Made by a program: the position numbers and the translations under genes | Shown here: positions 27,725 to 38,267 of the stretch, in pieces | How the letters are laid out: every line of letters begins with the position of its first letter | How positions within the stretch are numbered: position 1 is the first letter of the stretch | From: Salinimonas marina | GTDB taxonomy: Bacteria; Pseudomonadota; Gammaproteobacteria; Enterobacterales; Alteromonadaceae | Reading direction: 5' to 3' | DNA length: 64,000 nt | Assembly: GCF_015644725.1 (NCBI RefSeq) | Contig: NZ_CP064795.1 | Span: forward strand, 3,532,501-3,596,500 | The notes under the pieces: model-generated | Databases searched by the model: none | What the model was told of the DNA's origin: nothing | The model's input: the letters and a program-made list of their open reading frames with translations, nothing else

Positions 27725-28830
27725 ATGACAGCATTATTTGAACCATTGAACGTAAAAGGCATTACCCTGCGCAACCGTATTGCGGTGCCGCCGATGTGCC
27801 AGTACAGCGCTGAAGATGGCCTGACCAATGAGTGGCATCAGGCGCACTATGCGACTCTGGCTCGCGGCGGCGCGGGCCTGGTGGTGGTCGAGGCCACAGG
27901 GGTTTCGCCAGAAGGTCGTATCACCCCGGGATGCCTGGGCTTGTGGGATGATAAACACATTGACGGTCTGACCGCCGTGGCCGATAAAATCAAACGAGGT
28001 GGCGCCGTGGCCGGAATTCAGCTGGCGCACGCTGGTCGTAAAGCCAGTGCCAACAAGCCGTGGGAAGGTGATGACCACCTGCGCGAAGACGATCCTACTG
28101 CATGGCAGCCCATTGGTCCTTCGGCCGATGCCTTTGGGGCGAATTTGCCGCGCACGCCCCAGGCCATGACCAAAGCCGACATTGAACGGGTTAAACAGGA
28201 TTTTGTAGATGCTGCCCGCCGGGCCGTGGAAGCCGGGTTTGAGTGGCTGGAGCTGCATTTTGCTCACGGCTACCTGGCGCAAAGCTTTTTTTCAGAGCAT
28301 GCCAACAAAAGGACTGATGAGTATGGCGGTGATTTTGCCGGGCGCAGTCGCTTTTTAATCGAAACCCTGCAGGCTGTGCGTGAAGTCTGGCCCCAGCACC
28401 TGCCTTTTACCGTGCGCCTGGGGTGGTTGAGTACGCCGGTGATGACGAAAAAATGCTAAGCGAGTCCGTGGCGCTGGTTAAACAATTTAAGCAAGCCGGT
28501 ACCGACCTGGTGAGTGTTAGCATTGGTTTTAATACCCCCGAAGCAGATATTCCGTGGGGCCCAGCCTTTCTGGCGCCGGTGGCACAACATATTCGTGATG
28601 AAGCTCAGATACCGGTGGCTACCGCCTGGGGCGTCGATACCCCCGAGCTGGCCAATGACACCATCGCCAATGAGCAAATCGATGTGGTGATGGTGGGTCG
28701 GGCTCATTTAGCCAATCCGCACTGGACCTATTATGCGGCCAAACAACTGGCCAAAGCGGATCCGTCATGGGTGCTGCCCGCCCCCTATGCGCATTGGCTG
28801 CATCGCTATGCCCCGGCCACTGAACGTTAG
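27725..28830 (+). CDS. NADH:flavin oxidoreductase / Old Yellow Enzyme, YqjM-like (one frameshift)
   Basis: This FMN enzyme family reduces activated C=C bonds. MTALFEPLNVKGITLRNRI begins the barrel; PPMCQYSA carries the flavin-tuning Cys of the YqjM-type subgroup, EWHQAHY and LAHAGRKAS follow, and ELHFAHGYL has the substrate-binding His pair. The frame breaks in the G-run at 28420-28423; one added G joins TVRLG to VVEYAGDDEKML and gives about 368 residues, the normal length. The ATG at 27725 follows a GGAG site. It probably shares the yqhD transcript and ends in a terminator. Confidence 0.92.
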
Positions 28831-28843
28831 TACCTAACCACAT

Positions 28844-28870
28844 GGCGCTGTAACCACAGCGCCTTTTTTT
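28844..28870 (+). terminator. Terminator after the OYE gene
   Basis: GGCGCTG and CAGCGCC form a 7-bp stem around TAACCA, followed by seven T residues. It also sits at the 3' end of the converging LysR gene. Confidence 0.9.
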
Positions 28871-29762
28871 ATTGCAACTGGTCTTTGAGCAAAGGAATCA
28901 GTGTATTAAACCGCGCCGGCAACTCCCGGTTTTGCCGGTAGATTAAAAACAACGGCTCCTCAATAAGCGGAATATTCCCCATCACTGACACCCTATCGCT
29001 GTAGCTGCTCTTTTCCAGCACACTGCGCGGTAACACGGTAAAGCCGAGGCCCCGAGCCACTGGCAATAAGATGTCGTGGATCTGATTGATAAACCCCTGG
29101 GTGGGAATTTGCGCAAAAGGCACCGCCCGTAATGTGGCCGACGCGCTACTGCCTAAATACAGCGAGGTATAATAATCGCTGTCTGGATGACGAATCATAC
29201 CCAGCCCGTAAAGGTACGAATTCAGATTTTGCGCCCCCTGGGGTCGATGGGCTGGCACCATCAGCGCAATGGCTTCTCTGCCGATGGGCTTAGCAGCAAA
29301 ATACAGTGAGTCCGGCTGTTCTGACACAATACCTAAATCGATATCCCCTTGAGTAATGCCTTGCAAAATACTGCGGTAAGGCGCAGCTTCCATATGTATG
29401 GTGAGTGCAGGATGCTGCTGTTGTAAGTCCAGCAAGTGACCGTACAGACGAATGGCGGTTGAACCAGAGCACGCCAGCCGGCAAGCCCCGGCAAAGGGAT
29501 CTTCAGCGCCCATCTGGTTTAGCAATTGATGTTCGGCCTCGCGCAGTTGTCTGGCATAGTCGTACAGCTGCTCGCCCTGAGCGGTGATGGTAAAACTTTT
29601 ACCTTTGCGTTTGAGTAAGGTGTGGCCACAGGCCGTCTCCAGCTTTTTAATATGCTGACTTACCCCGGGTTGCGTCATAAATAAGTTGTCGGCGGTACGG
29701 GTAAAGTGGCCGGTATCCACCAGCATCTGAAAGGTTTTAAGCCACACAGGATTCAGTTTCAT
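28869..29762 (-). CDS. LysR family transcriptional regulator
   Basis: The 297-residue protein has a LysR winged helix-turn-helix (WLKTFQMLVDTGHFTRTADNL, MTQPGVSQHIKKLE) and an effector domain starting near residue 90 with LACSGSTAIRLYGHLLD. It is divergent from the VOC gene, with an AT-rich dyad between them, and is the likely regulator of that gene and of itself. Its ligand is unknown. Confidence 0.92.
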   Translation of the reverse strand: MKLNPVWLKTFQMLVDTGHFTRTADNLFMTQPGVSQHIKKLETACGHTLLKRKGKSFTITAQGEQLYDYARQLREAEHQLLNQMGAEDPFAGACRLACSGSTAIRLYGHLLDLQQQHPALTIHMEAAPYRSILQGITQGDIDLGIVSEQPDSLYFAAKPIGREAIALMVPAHRPQGAQNLNSYLYGLGMIRHPDSDYYTSLYLGSSASATLRAVPFAQIPTQGFINQIHDILLPVARGLGFTVLPRSVLEKSSYSDRVSVMGNIPLIEEPLFLIYRQNRELPARFNTLIPLLKDQLQ

Positions 29763-29780
29763 AACGGTATATTATTATTT

Positions 29781-29811
29781 TGCTAATAAATCATAATTTA
29801 TCATTTTAGCA
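29781..29811. promoter_or_regulatory. Dyad-symmetric site between LysR and VOC genes
   Basis: TGCTAA and TTAGCA at the ends enclose a central ATAAAT-CATA-ATTTAT. The AT-rich dyad, about 20 bases from the LysR start and 50 bases from the VOC start, is what a LysR-type operator looks like. Confidence 0.5.
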
Positions 29812-29861
29812 GCAATGGCGTACGCTTATTCATGAATTCATCAGAACAAGCGAGGCCTGTA

Positions 29862-30365
29862 ATGCCCACACCTTATCCAAGAACATTCAGCCATATTGGC
29901 TTATCTGTGCCTGATTTGGACGCGGCGGTAAAATTTTATACCGAAGTACTAGGCTGGTATTTGATTATGAAGCCTACCACCATTGAAGAAGATGACAGCC
30001 CCATCGGGCAGATGTGTACCGATGTCTTCGGACCTGGCTGGGGCGAGTTTAAAATTACCCATCTATCCACCGGGGACCGTATCGGCGTTGAGATTTTCCA
30101 GTTTAAAAATCAGGAAGATCCCGAAAATAACTTCGAGTACTGGAAAACCGGAATTTTTCATTTTTGTGTGCAGGATCCGGATGTCGAGGGACTGGCGGCT
30201 AAGATTGAAGAAGCAGGTGGTAAGCGCCGCATGAAAGAGCCGCGCTACTATTATCCGGGCGAAAAACCTTACCGGATGATTTATATGGAAGACCCGTTTG
30301 GCAATATCCTGGAAATTTATAGCCACAGCTATGAACTAACCTATTCCAGTGGTGCTTACGAATAA
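29862..30365 (+). CDS. VOC (glyoxalase/dioxygenase fold) family protein
   Basis: The 167-residue protein has the glyoxalase-like pattern: FSHIGLSVPDLDAAVKFYTEVLG at the N-terminus with a candidate metal His, a central IFHFCVQDPDVEGL with a second His, and YMEDPFGNILEIYSHSYE near the end with the Glu ligand. The family includes lyases, dioxygenases and resistance proteins; the substrate is unknown. The ATG at 29862 is preferred because an AGG site precedes it; an ATG at 29832 lacks one. Confidence 0.87.
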   Translation: MPTPYPRTFSHIGLSVPDLDAAVKFYTEVLGWYLIMKPTTIEEDDSPIGQMCTDVFGPGWGEFKITHLSTGDRIGVEIFQFKNQEDPENNFEYWKTGIFHFCVQDPDVEGLAAKIEEAGGKRRMKEPRYYYPGEKPYRMIYMEDPFGNILEIYSHSYELTYSSGAYE

Positions 30366-30384
30366 GCTCTTGAAAAAATTAAGT

Positions 30385-30411
30385 AAGCCCGTCGATAGAC
30401 GGGCTTTTTTG
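30385..30411 (+). terminator. Terminator after the VOC gene
   Basis: AAGCCCGTC and GACGGGCTT form a 9-bp stem around GATA, followed by T residues. Confidence 0.92.
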
Positions 30412-30517
30412 TTGGCCTTTTGACCCCTGGCGTACCTGGTCAATCAATGGCGCCGTCCGGGCGCTGCGTTCTATCCAAGAGCCGTACTATCTGACACCGT
30501 GCCAGTTGAAATGATGG

Positions 30518-31420
30518 CTATTGCTCTTGCGAAGGGGTTTGGTCGAAGCGCCCTGCGTGAATCGCTTCAATATCAATGCTGTCAAAACGGTATTCGGTAT
30601 GACAATACTGACAATTCATTTTCACCGCACCTTCTTCTTTTACAATTTGCTGAAGCTCGTCTTTTTCCACATTACGCAACGCCTCGGCGCTGCGCTCTCG
30701 TGAGCATGAGCAGGCAAACTGAATGGCAGCAGGTTCAAACATTTCCACGTCTTCCTGATGATACAAGCGATATAAAATGTCGTGTACCGGCAAACTGAAC
30801 ATTTCTTCATTGGACAGGGTTTCGCTAATTTTCACCAGATGTTCAAACTCAGTATCTTCATTCACATTGGTATTGCTGGCCTGGGTGGGCATGACTTGTA
30901 ACAGAATACCTGCGGCGCGGGCACGCTCAGGCTGACTTAAATCGGTATACAGCATCACCTTGGTCGCAAGCTGCTCAGACTGAGCAAAATACCCTTCCAG
31001 ACATTCTGCCAGGGTGGGCTTATCTAAGGCCACCACGCCCTGATAACGCTCGCCTTCGTCGGGCGTTATCGTGATCACCAGCACGCCTTTTTTAATTTGC
31101 TCATCAAAGGTTTCCGGTAACGTGGTCAGGGTTTCATCCCATCGTGCCACGCCTCGCAAGGTATGATCGTCAGTGGCGCTGATCACCGCATATTTGACCG
31201 CGCCCTGACCCTGCACCTGCAGGCTGATCTCACCTTTAAATTTTAAGATGGCGGTTAACAGACAGGTGGCTGCGGCCATTTCGCTTAGCAAACGCTGAAT
31301 CTGCACCGGGTATTCATAGCTGTGCACAATTTGCTGCAGGCTGTCATCCAGGCGGGCCAGCTCACCGCGAACATTGGCACGGTTAAACAGAAAACGATGC
31401 AGTTGGTCAAAGTCTTTCAT
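30518..31420 (-). CDS. hslO: Redox-regulated molecular chaperone Hsp33
   Basis: Hsp33 is a cytoplasmic holdase that switches on when its zinc cysteines oxidise. The 300-residue protein has the N-terminal KDFDQLHRFLFNRANVRGE, a large folding domain, and the C-terminal zinc centre with CSCSRER and CQYCHTEY, giving the four redox cysteines in the CxC...CxxC pattern. The ATG at 31420 is used instead of a TTG two codons upstream. hslR lies 48 bases upstream on the same strand, as in many relatives. Confidence 0.97.
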   Translation of the reverse strand: MKDFDQLHRFLFNRANVRGELARLDDSLQQIVHSYEYPVQIQRLLSEMAAATCLLTAILKFKGEISLQVQGQGAVKYAVISATDDHTLRGVARWDETLTTLPETFDEQIKKGVLVITITPDEGERYQGVVALDKPTLAECLEGYFAQSEQLATKVMLYTDLSQPERARAAGILLQVMPTQASNTNVNEDTEFEHLVKISETLSNEEMFSLPVHDILYRLYHQEDVEMFEPAAIQFACSCSRERSAEALRNVEKDELQQIVKEEGAVKMNCQYCHTEYRFDSIDIEAIHAGRFDQTPSQEQ

Positions 31421-31467
31421 AATCAAGGCAGATCCTGTGGTTTTGCAGTTACCCGCTGAAGGGGCGG

Positions 31468-31872
31468 CTAACTGTGCTTTAGCTTAATAATTTGGCGTCG
31501 CTGTTTTTTGTCCGGACGCCCATCAGGCTTGGGACTGTGAAAAGAATGCAGCTCTCTGGCGAGCTTATTCTCTTCGCGTTTAGCAATGCTTTGCTCGGTT
31601 TCTTTGTAAAGTTGTTGTGCCAGTGGCGCACTCAGACGTTTATCACTTAACGCCGTAATCTCAATTTCTTTGCTATCGTAGCCGGCGGGTATCACCAACA
31701 TGGCGCCGATTTCCACGGCGCGGCTGGGTTTGGCTCGCTGACCGTTATAGTGCACCTTGCCAGACTGCACCGTATCCCGTGCCAGCGCCCGGGTTTTGAA
31801 AAAGCGGGCGGCCCATAGCCATTTGTCCAGTCTGACATTTTCTGATTTCTGGGATTGCTTTGGATTACTCAT
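31468..31872 (-). CDS. hslR: Ribosome-associated heat shock protein Hsp15
   Basis: The 134-residue protein starts with an S4 RNA-binding domain (NVRLDKWLWAARFFKTRALA, SGKVHYNGQRAKPSRAVE) and has a basic C-terminal tail ending KKQRRQIIKLKHS. Hsp15 binds free 50S subunits carrying peptidyl-tRNA and helps recycle them after heat stress. It leads the hslR-hslO pair and is divergent from gspC. Confidence 0.96.
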   Translation of the reverse strand: MSNPKQSQKSENVRLDKWLWAARFFKTRALARDTVQSGKVHYNGQRAKPSRAVEIGAMLVIPAGYDSKEIEITALSDKRLSAPLAQQLYKETEQSIAKREENKLARELHSFHSPKPDGRPDKKQRRQIIKLKHS

Positions 31873-31994
31873 GTAATAATTTTGCCACTGTTACGTTTTA
31901 ATGTTGTGAGCGCCTTGCCGACTAGGCTATTATGATTTTGCCAGCGTACGGTTTACCTTATTTTAACTATTACAAACAGTGCACCGTTAATAGC

Positions 31995-32951
31995 ATGACA
32001 TTCGAAAAAATAAATTACCATTCACTGACCACTTTTTGGGGTCAGCATCAAAAAACACTACGGAACACCGTGGTCGTGCTATTGAGTATCTACTTACTGG
32101 CATTTTTGGCGCGCCTGATCTGGCAACTTGTGCCGGCACCTGCCAATACCGCCCCGCCGTCACAACAGACCGCGGTCATAGGCGTTGGCTCTGCTGCCAA
32201 AGGTGGGGTCAACCTGGCCCAAATACAACAGTTAAATTTATTTGGAAAGCCAAACCAGGCCCCTACAGCCCCCGTGCAGCAGGAGGTCACCGATGCCCCT
32301 CAAACCAAGCTAAACCTGATATTAACCGGAGTGGTGGCCAGCTCAGTGGTGGATAATGCTACCGCTATTATAGAACACAAAGGCACCCAGATGGTGTATG
32401 GGCTGGGTGAAAAAATTGACGGCACCAATGCTATTCTCAAACAGGTTCAGGCGGACCGGGTCATTATTAAAAATGGCGCTCAGCATGAAACCCTGATGCT
32501 GGACGGACTGGATTACGAAGAGTCCGGTGATGCTGGCCGGATGGCGAGTAATCGTCGGGGTCGCACCCTGCAAAATTCAGGCGCGCAGCGACAGATTGCC
32601 AGCAACAACCCCTCCACCAGACTGAATGAGGAAGCCGCAGAAGCCACCAATGCCTTGCGCGAACAGCCAGGGGATTTCACTGATTTTATCTCTATTTCAC
32701 CCCAGACTGCCGATGGCCAATTGGTAGGCTATCAGGTAAAACCGGGTAAAAATCCGGCGTTGTTTGATTCAGCCGGGCTTCAGCCTGGCGATATTATTAT
32801 ACAGATCAACGGGCTGGATCTAACCGACACCCAACAGTCTATGGAAGCCATGAATGCTCTGCGCTCGGCTCAAAGCATCGAATTGACATTAACCCGGGAC
32901 GGCGAATATCAGACCGTTTATCTGGATATGCCCGCACCAGGCGAAGAATAA
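31995..32951 (+). CDS. gspC: Type II secretion system protein GspC
   Basis: GspC is the inner-membrane protein that connects the T2SS platform with the secretin. The 318-residue protein has one membrane segment near residues 25-45, an HR domain with QLNLFGKPN and TGVVASSVVDNATAIIEHKG, and a C-terminal PDZ-like domain (GLQPGDIIIQINGLDL). The ATG at 31995 is chosen by domain start; upstream frame residues do not look like protein. It begins the gspC-N operon. Confidence 0.95.
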   Translation: MTFEKINYHSLTTFWGQHQKTLRNTVVVLLSIYLLAFLARLIWQLVPAPANTAPPSQQTAVIGVGSAAKGGVNLAQIQQLNLFGKPNQAPTAPVQQEVTDAPQTKLNLILTGVVASSVVDNATAIIEHKGTQMVYGLGEKIDGTNAILKQVQADRVIIKNGAQHETLMLDGLDYEESGDAGRMASNRRGRTLQNSGAQRQIASNNPSTRLNEEAAEATNALREQPGDFTDFISISPQTADGQLVGYQVKPGKNPALFDSAGLQPGDIIIQINGLDLTDTQQSMEAMNALRSAQSIELTLTRDGEYQTVYLDMPAPGEE

Positions 32952-32970
32952 GAATAGGAAGACATACATC

Positions 32971-35018
32971 ATGAGGCGAGCTAGTCGTACATTGCTGTCA
33001 AAATTGAGTGCTGCGGTTTGTGCAGCATTGCTGACACTTAGTGTGTCGGTGACCGCAGCAGAATACATGCCCAACTTCAAAGACACCGATATCAATGAAT
33101 TTATCAATATTGTCGGTAAGAACTTAGAGCGCACCATCATCGTGGACCCGAATGTCCGCGGTAAAATCAGTGTGCGCAGCTACGATATGCTGGATGAAGA
33201 GCAGTATTACCAGTTCTTTTTGAATGTCCTGCAGGTCTATGATTTCGCCGTGGTGGAAATGCCCAACGGGGTGCTGAAGATTGTGCGCTCCAAAGATGCC
33301 AAAACCTCAAACCTGCCGGTGATGGAAGGGGCGTTACTGGATGGCGATGAAATGATCACCCGGGTGGTGCCGGTCTACAATGTTCCGGTCCGTGAACTGG
33401 CGCCGATTTTACGCCAGCTTAATGATCAGGCCGGCGGCGGTAATGTGGTCAGTCATGACCCGTCGAATGTGATGATGCTAACCGGACGCGCCGCGGTGGT
33501 AAACCGGCTGGTAGAGATCATCGAACGGGTCGATCAGGCGGGCGATGAAGAAGTCGAAATTGTAAAGCTACGCTATGCCTCAGCCTCGGAAATGGTGCGA
33601 ATTGTTGACAGCATTAACAAGTCCCAGGGCAAAGCGACCGCCGGAGCCAAATCTGCCCCGCGGGCGGTGGCCGATGATCGAACCAACTCTGTTATTGTCA
33701 GTGGTGATGAAAAAGGCCGTAAGCGTATTGTGAATCTGATTCAGCGGATGGATCAGGAGCTGGAAACCAATGGTAATACCCGCGTGGTGTTTTTAAATTA
33801 TGCGAAAGCCGAAGATTTAGTCAATGTGCTGCAGGGCGTATCTGCCAGTATTCAGGCCGAAGAAAGCGGTAATGGTCAGACCCGCCGGGGCGGCGCCGGC
33901 ACTTCCAGTCGCGATGTTTCCATTGATGCCCACGAGTCCTCTAATGCGGTGGTGATCACGGCCGAACCCGATATGCTGCAGTCTCTGGAAGAGGTGATTC
34001 GTCAGCTTGATGTCCGTCGTGCCCAGGTCCAGGTTGAAGCCATTATTGTTGAAGTCTTTGAAGGTGATGGCACCACCTTAGGGGTGCAGTGGGTTTCAGA
34101 GCAAGGCGGTGGTACCCAGTTTAACAACGGGGTGGTGCCGGTAGGGGCGCTGGGTGTGGCGCTCAAACAAGCCGAGGATGAAACCGATACCGAAGCCTTT
34201 ATTACCGATGAAGGCAATGTGGTGGAAGTGACGTCCCGGGATGAAGGTAACTTAACCCCCTGGCCAATCTGCTTTCCAATGCCAACGGTCTGATTGCCGG
34301 GGTGATTGATAATGGCTGGGGCGCTGTGGTCCAGGCCGTAAGCACCGACACTAATTCGAATGTTCTGGCGACCCCGCATTTAACCACTATGGACAATGAA
34401 GAAGCCTTCTTTATCGTGGGTCAGGAAGTACCGATTATCACCGGTACCAGTACCGGCGACAATAACTCCAATCCGTTTCAGACCGTTGAGCGTCAGGAAG
34501 TGGGGATCAAACTCAAAGTCACCCCGCAAATTAATGAGGGCGACGCGGTGCAGCTGACGATTGAACAGGAGGTCTCCAGTGTCAGTGGCGCCACCTCAGT
34601 AGATATTTCCATCAACAAACGTCAAATCAAAACCACCGTGATTGTAGATGATGGCGGAACCATAGTGCTGGGCGGCCTCATTGATGAGGACGTGCAGGAA
34701 AGTGTCTCGAAGGTGCCGCTGCTAGGGGATATCCCGATTATCGGCCATCTGTTTAAATCCACTTCCACCAGCAAACGCAAACGTAATCTGATGGTATTTT
34801 TACGGCCTAAGATTGTCCGCGATGGGGTCACCATGAATGAAATCAGCCATCGTAAATACAACTACATTCGGGCCCAGCAAATTCGTCATCAACAGGAAGG
34901 CGCGTCGTTCTTAACCGAAGACGAGCAACCGTCGATGCCCAAATGGGACGATTCTTTAGCCTTACCGCCGTCTTTTGAGGATTACATCCTGGAACAACAG
35001 AACAAGGAAAGTAACTAG
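32971..35018 (+). CDS. gspD: Type II secretion secretin GspD (one frameshift)
   Basis: GspD forms the outer-membrane secretion pore. A signal peptide (cleaved near VTAA) precedes N0 and N1-N3 domains ([29 protein letters not shown]) and the secretin domain ([31 protein letters not shown] [25 protein letters not shown]). The frame breaks in the C-run at 34256-34260; one added C restores [15 protein letters not shown] and a protein of about 682 residues. All downstream gsp genes are in place, so sequencing error is likely. Confidence 0.95.
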
Positions 35019-35020
35019 GT

Positions 35021-36586
35021 ATGGCCGGTCATGATGAGCAGCTGCAACAGGCTGCCCTACAGGCTCAGGAAGAGGCGCTGGAAGCCGGCGCCCTGGACGA
35101 CGAGGTTACCCCTGAGGATCCGCGCCAGCTAAGTTTTAGCTTTGCCAAACGAAATCGGGTGCTGCTGGAAACCAACCGTGAGCCGGCGTTGTTGTATTAC
35201 ACGCCCGACACGCCCTTTAATGTTTTTGCCGAAGTCAGACGCTTTTATGGTGAGGGATTTACCTTATCGGAGATACCTACCGATGAATTTGAAAGTTTAC
35301 TGACCAAAGCCTTTCAGCGTGACTCCTCCGCGGCCAAGCAGCTGATGGAAGATCTGGGTAACGAAAGCGACCTGTTTGCGCTGGCCGATGAGCTGCCCGA
35401 CACCGAAGATCTGCTCGACAGCGAAGATGACGCCCCCATTATCAAGCTTATCAATGCGATGCTGGGTGAGGCGATTAAAGAAGGCGCCTCTGATATTCAT
35501 ATAGAAACCTTTGAAAATCAGCTGGTGGTGCGTTTTCGGGTCGATGGAGTGTTACGTGAAATTTTACGCCCAAACCGCAAGCTCTCATCAATGCTGGTGT
35601 CACGTATAAAAGTGATGGCCAAACTGGATATCGCTGAAAAGCGGGTGCCCCAGGATGGTCGCATAACCTTGCGAATCGCCGGCCGCGCAGTTGATGTGCG
35701 GGTTTCTACCATGCCTTCCAGTCACGGCGAACGGGTGGTGCTGCGGTTATTGGATAAAAACAATGTGCGTCTGAATCTGGAAGATTTGGGCATGACCAAG
35801 GCCAATCGCGACCATTTTGCCACGCTGATTCGTAAGCCCCACGGGATTATCCTGGTGACCGGCCCCACCGGCTCTGGTAAAAGTACCACCTTGTATGCCG
35901 GGCTTAGCGAAATAAATAGCAAAGACCGGAATATCCTGACGGTTGAAGATCCCATCGAGTTTGACTTACAGGGCATTGGTCAGACACAGGTTAACCCGAG
36001 AGTGGATATGACCTTTGCCCGGGGTTTGCGGGCTATCTTGCGTCAGGACCCCGACGTGGTGATGGTGGGTGAGATCCGCGATATCGAAACCGCGCAAATC
36101 GGCGTACAGGCCAGTTTGACCGGCCACCTGGTATTATCCACGCTGCATACCAATACCGCCGCCGGGGCCATTACCCGTCTGGAAGATATGGGCATTGAGC
36201 CGTTTTTATTGTCTTCGAGTCTGCTGGCGGTGTTGTCCCAACGCCTGGTGCGAACCCTGTGCAATGACTGTAAAGTGGCCCATGCGCCTTCTGAGCAGGA
36301 GGCCCTGATATTAGGCGTCAGTGAACTGGCTTCGGTGCCGCATATCTATGCCCCGCATGGCTGTGCGGCCTGCAACCAGACAGGTTATCGTGGCCGTACC
36401 GGTATTCATGAATTGCTTATTATTGATGAAAAAATTCGGGAAATGATGCATGAGGCCAGAGGCGAACAGGCCATAGAGCGCTATGTTCGGGAATTTACAC
36501 CCAGTATTCGCGAAGATGGTTGTCGCAAGGTACTTTCTGGCACCACTTCATTAGAAGAAGTGCTTAGGGTTACACGGGAAGACTGA
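35021..36586 (+). CDS. gspE: Type II secretion ATPase GspE
   Basis: GspE is the cytoplasmic ATPase that powers pseudopilus assembly. The 521-residue protein has an N-terminal GspL-binding domain, then Walker [10 protein letters not shown], an Asp box (LTVEDPIEF), Walker [10 protein letters not shown] and His box TLHTNTA. A zinc-binding tetracysteine is present as CNDC and CAAC near residues 418-452. It starts 2 bases after the gspD stop and ends 1 base before gspF. Confidence 0.97.
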   Translation: MAGHDEQLQQAALQAQEEALEAGALDDEVTPEDPRQLSFSFAKRNRVLLETNREPALLYYTPDTPFNVFAEVRRFYGEGFTLSEIPTDEFESLLTKAFQRDSSAAKQLMEDLGNESDLFALADELPDTEDLLDSEDDAPIIKLINAMLGEAIKEGASDIHIETFENQLVVRFRVDGVLREILRPNRKLSSMLVSRIKVMAKLDIAEKRVPQDGRITLRIAGRAVDVRVSTMPSSHGERVVLRLLDKNNVRLNLEDLGMTKANRDHFATLIRKPHGIILVTGPTGSGKSTTLYAGLSEINSKDRNILTVEDPIEFDLQGIGQTQVNPRVDMTFARGLRAILRQDPDVVMVGEIRDIETAQIGVQASLTGHLVLSTLHTNTAAGAITRLEDMGIEPFLLSSSLLAVLSQRLVRTLCNDCKVAHAPSEQEALILGVSELASVPHIYAPHGCAACNQTGYRGRTGIHELLIIDEKIREMMHEARGEQAIERYVREFTPSIREDGCRKVLSGTTSLEEVLRVTRED

Positions 36587-36587
36587 T

Positions 36588-37808
36588 ATGGCGGCGTTTT
36601 CCTACAAGGCTGTTAATGCCAAAGGCCGTAATGCCAGCGGCGTACTGGAGGGCGATAACGCACGCCAGATACGTCAGCAGTTGCGCGAAAAAGGACTGAT
36701 TCCAGTTGAAGTAGAGCAGGTAGCCGAAAAGCACCGGCAGAAACAAACCCGGATGACCTTATTCCGCCCGCGTATTTCCGCTTCAGAATTGGCGTTGCTA
36801 ACCCGCCAGCTGGCGACCCTGGTGGAGTCGGCTCTGCCGATAGAAGAAGCACTGCTGGCGGTGGCGGAACAAAGCAGTAAGCCCAGTCAGCGTAATATGA
36901 TGATGGCAGTACGCAGTAAGGTGGTGGAAGGCCATGGGCTGGCCGATGCGATGGCAGAGTTTCCCAGCATTTTTGATGAGCTATACCGGGCCATGGTAGC
37001 TGCCGGGGAGAAGTCCGGTCACCTGGATACCGTACTCAATCGCCTGGCAGATTATACCGAACGTCGGCAGCAGACCCGCAGCCAGATTACCCAGGCCCTC
37101 ATTTATCCATCGTTGATGATGTTTTTTGCCATCGGTATTGTGTTGCTGCTGCTGACGGTGGTGGTACCCAAAATTGTCGACCAGTTCGACCATATGGGCC
37201 AGGCACTGCCCGGCATTACGCAGCTGCTTATCAGCATCAGTGAATGGCTGCAAAATTACGGGCTTTATCTGCTCATCGTGCTGGTGCTGCTGGCGGTGGT
37301 GGTGTCCAGACTGCTGCAGCGACCGGCACTGAAGCTTAAATATCATCAGTGGCTGTTAAAAGTCCCCCTGATAGGTAAGGTCAGCCGCGGCCTGAATACG
37401 TCCCGGTTTGCCCGCACGTTAAGTATTTTATCTTCCAGTGCCGTGCCGCTACTTGAAGCCATGCGTATCTCTGCCGATGTGCTGGAAAATCAGTACATGA
37501 AACAACAGATCATGGCCGCAGCCATGAATGTTAAAGAAGGCAGCAGCCTGCGCGCCGCGCTGGACAACACCGGCATGTTTCCGCCGATGATGATGCACAT
37601 GATTGCTTCTGGTGAAAAATCCGGAGAGCTGCAAAACATGCTGGGCCGGGCCGCTGACAATCAGGATCGCGAATTTGAATCACTGGTCAGTATTTCACTG
37701 AAAGTGTTCGAACCTATGTTGATTGTTACCATGGCTGCCGTGGTATTGTTTATTGTTATTGCGATTTTACAACCTATTTTAGAACTTAATAAAACGGTGA
37801 ACTTATAA
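36588..37808 (+). CDS. gspF: Type II secretion platform protein GspF
   Basis: GspF is the polytopic inner-membrane platform protein. The 406-residue sequence has two repeated T2SSF domains (ELALLTRQLATLVESALPIEEAL and FARTLSILSSSAVPLLEAM) with three membrane segments near residues 175-195, 220-242 and at the C-terminus. The stop overlaps the gspG start by one base. Confidence 0.97.
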   Translation: MAAFSYKAVNAKGRNASGVLEGDNARQIRQQLREKGLIPVEVEQVAEKHRQKQTRMTLFRPRISASELALLTRQLATLVESALPIEEALLAVAEQSSKPSQRNMMMAVRSKVVEGHGLADAMAEFPSIFDELYRAMVAAGEKSGHLDTVLNRLADYTERRQQTRSQITQALIYPSLMMFFAIGIVLLLLTVVVPKIVDQFDHMGQALPGITQLLISISEWLQNYGLYLLIVLVLLAVVVSRLLQRPALKLKYHQWLLKVPLIGKVSRGLNTSRFARTLSILSSSAVPLLEAMRISADVLENQYMKQQIMAAAMNVKEGSSLRAALDNTGMFPPMMMHMIASGEKSGELQNMLGRAADNQDREFESLVSISLKVFEPMLIVTMAAVVLFIVIAILQPILELNKTVNL

Positions 37809-38242
37809 TGAGACATTCTGCCCGTCACGCTGGTTTTACCCTCATTGAGGTAATGGTCGTACTTTTGATTATCGGCATTATGGCTTCGATTGTGGCCCCC
37901 AATATTATGGGTAATCAGGAAGATGCAAAACTGCAAAAAGCTGCGGTGGATATTCAGCAGCTCGAAAGTGCAGTGGAAATGTACAAACTGAAAAACAGCC
38001 AGTTTCCCACTACGGAACAGGGCCTGGAAGCGCTGGTGACCGAGCCCACCATTGAACCATTGCCACGCAATTACCCGCAAGGCGGCTTTATCAAACGCTT
38101 GCCTGAAGACCCCTGGAACAACCCTTATGTCCTTATCAGCCCGGGGGAAATGGGACAAATCGACATTTTTTCTAATGGCCCGGATCAACAGCCTGGTACC
38201 GATGATGATATTGGCAACTGGAATCTTGACGAATACCTGTAA
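37808..38242 (+). CDS. gspG: Major pseudopilin GspG
   Basis: This 144-residue protein is the main pseudopilus subunit. It has a short basic leader, the prepilin peptidase site G/FTLIEVMVVL with Glu at +5, and a long hydrophobic helix. The C-terminal domain includes LPRNYPQGGFIKRLP, DPWNNPY and DIFSNGPDQQPGTDDDIGNW, with the calcium-site acidic residues. It lies in the middle of the gsp operon. Confidence 0.97.
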   Translation: MRHSARHAGFTLIEVMVVLLIIGIMASIVAPNIMGNQEDAKLQKAAVDIQQLESAVEMYKLKNSQFPTTEQGLEALVTEPTIEPLPRNYPQGGFIKRLPEDPWNNPYVLISPGEMGQIDIFSNGPDQQPGTDDDIGNWNLDEYL

Positions 38243-38267
38243 GTTTCTCTCTCGGGAAGGGGCATAA

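Noticed and set aside
34256..34260. Programmed ribosomal frameshifting as the reason for the split gspD, dsbD or purD frames
   Set aside because: No slippery heptamer with a downstream hairpin was recognised, and the eleven sites share only homopolymer context and a one-base deficit.
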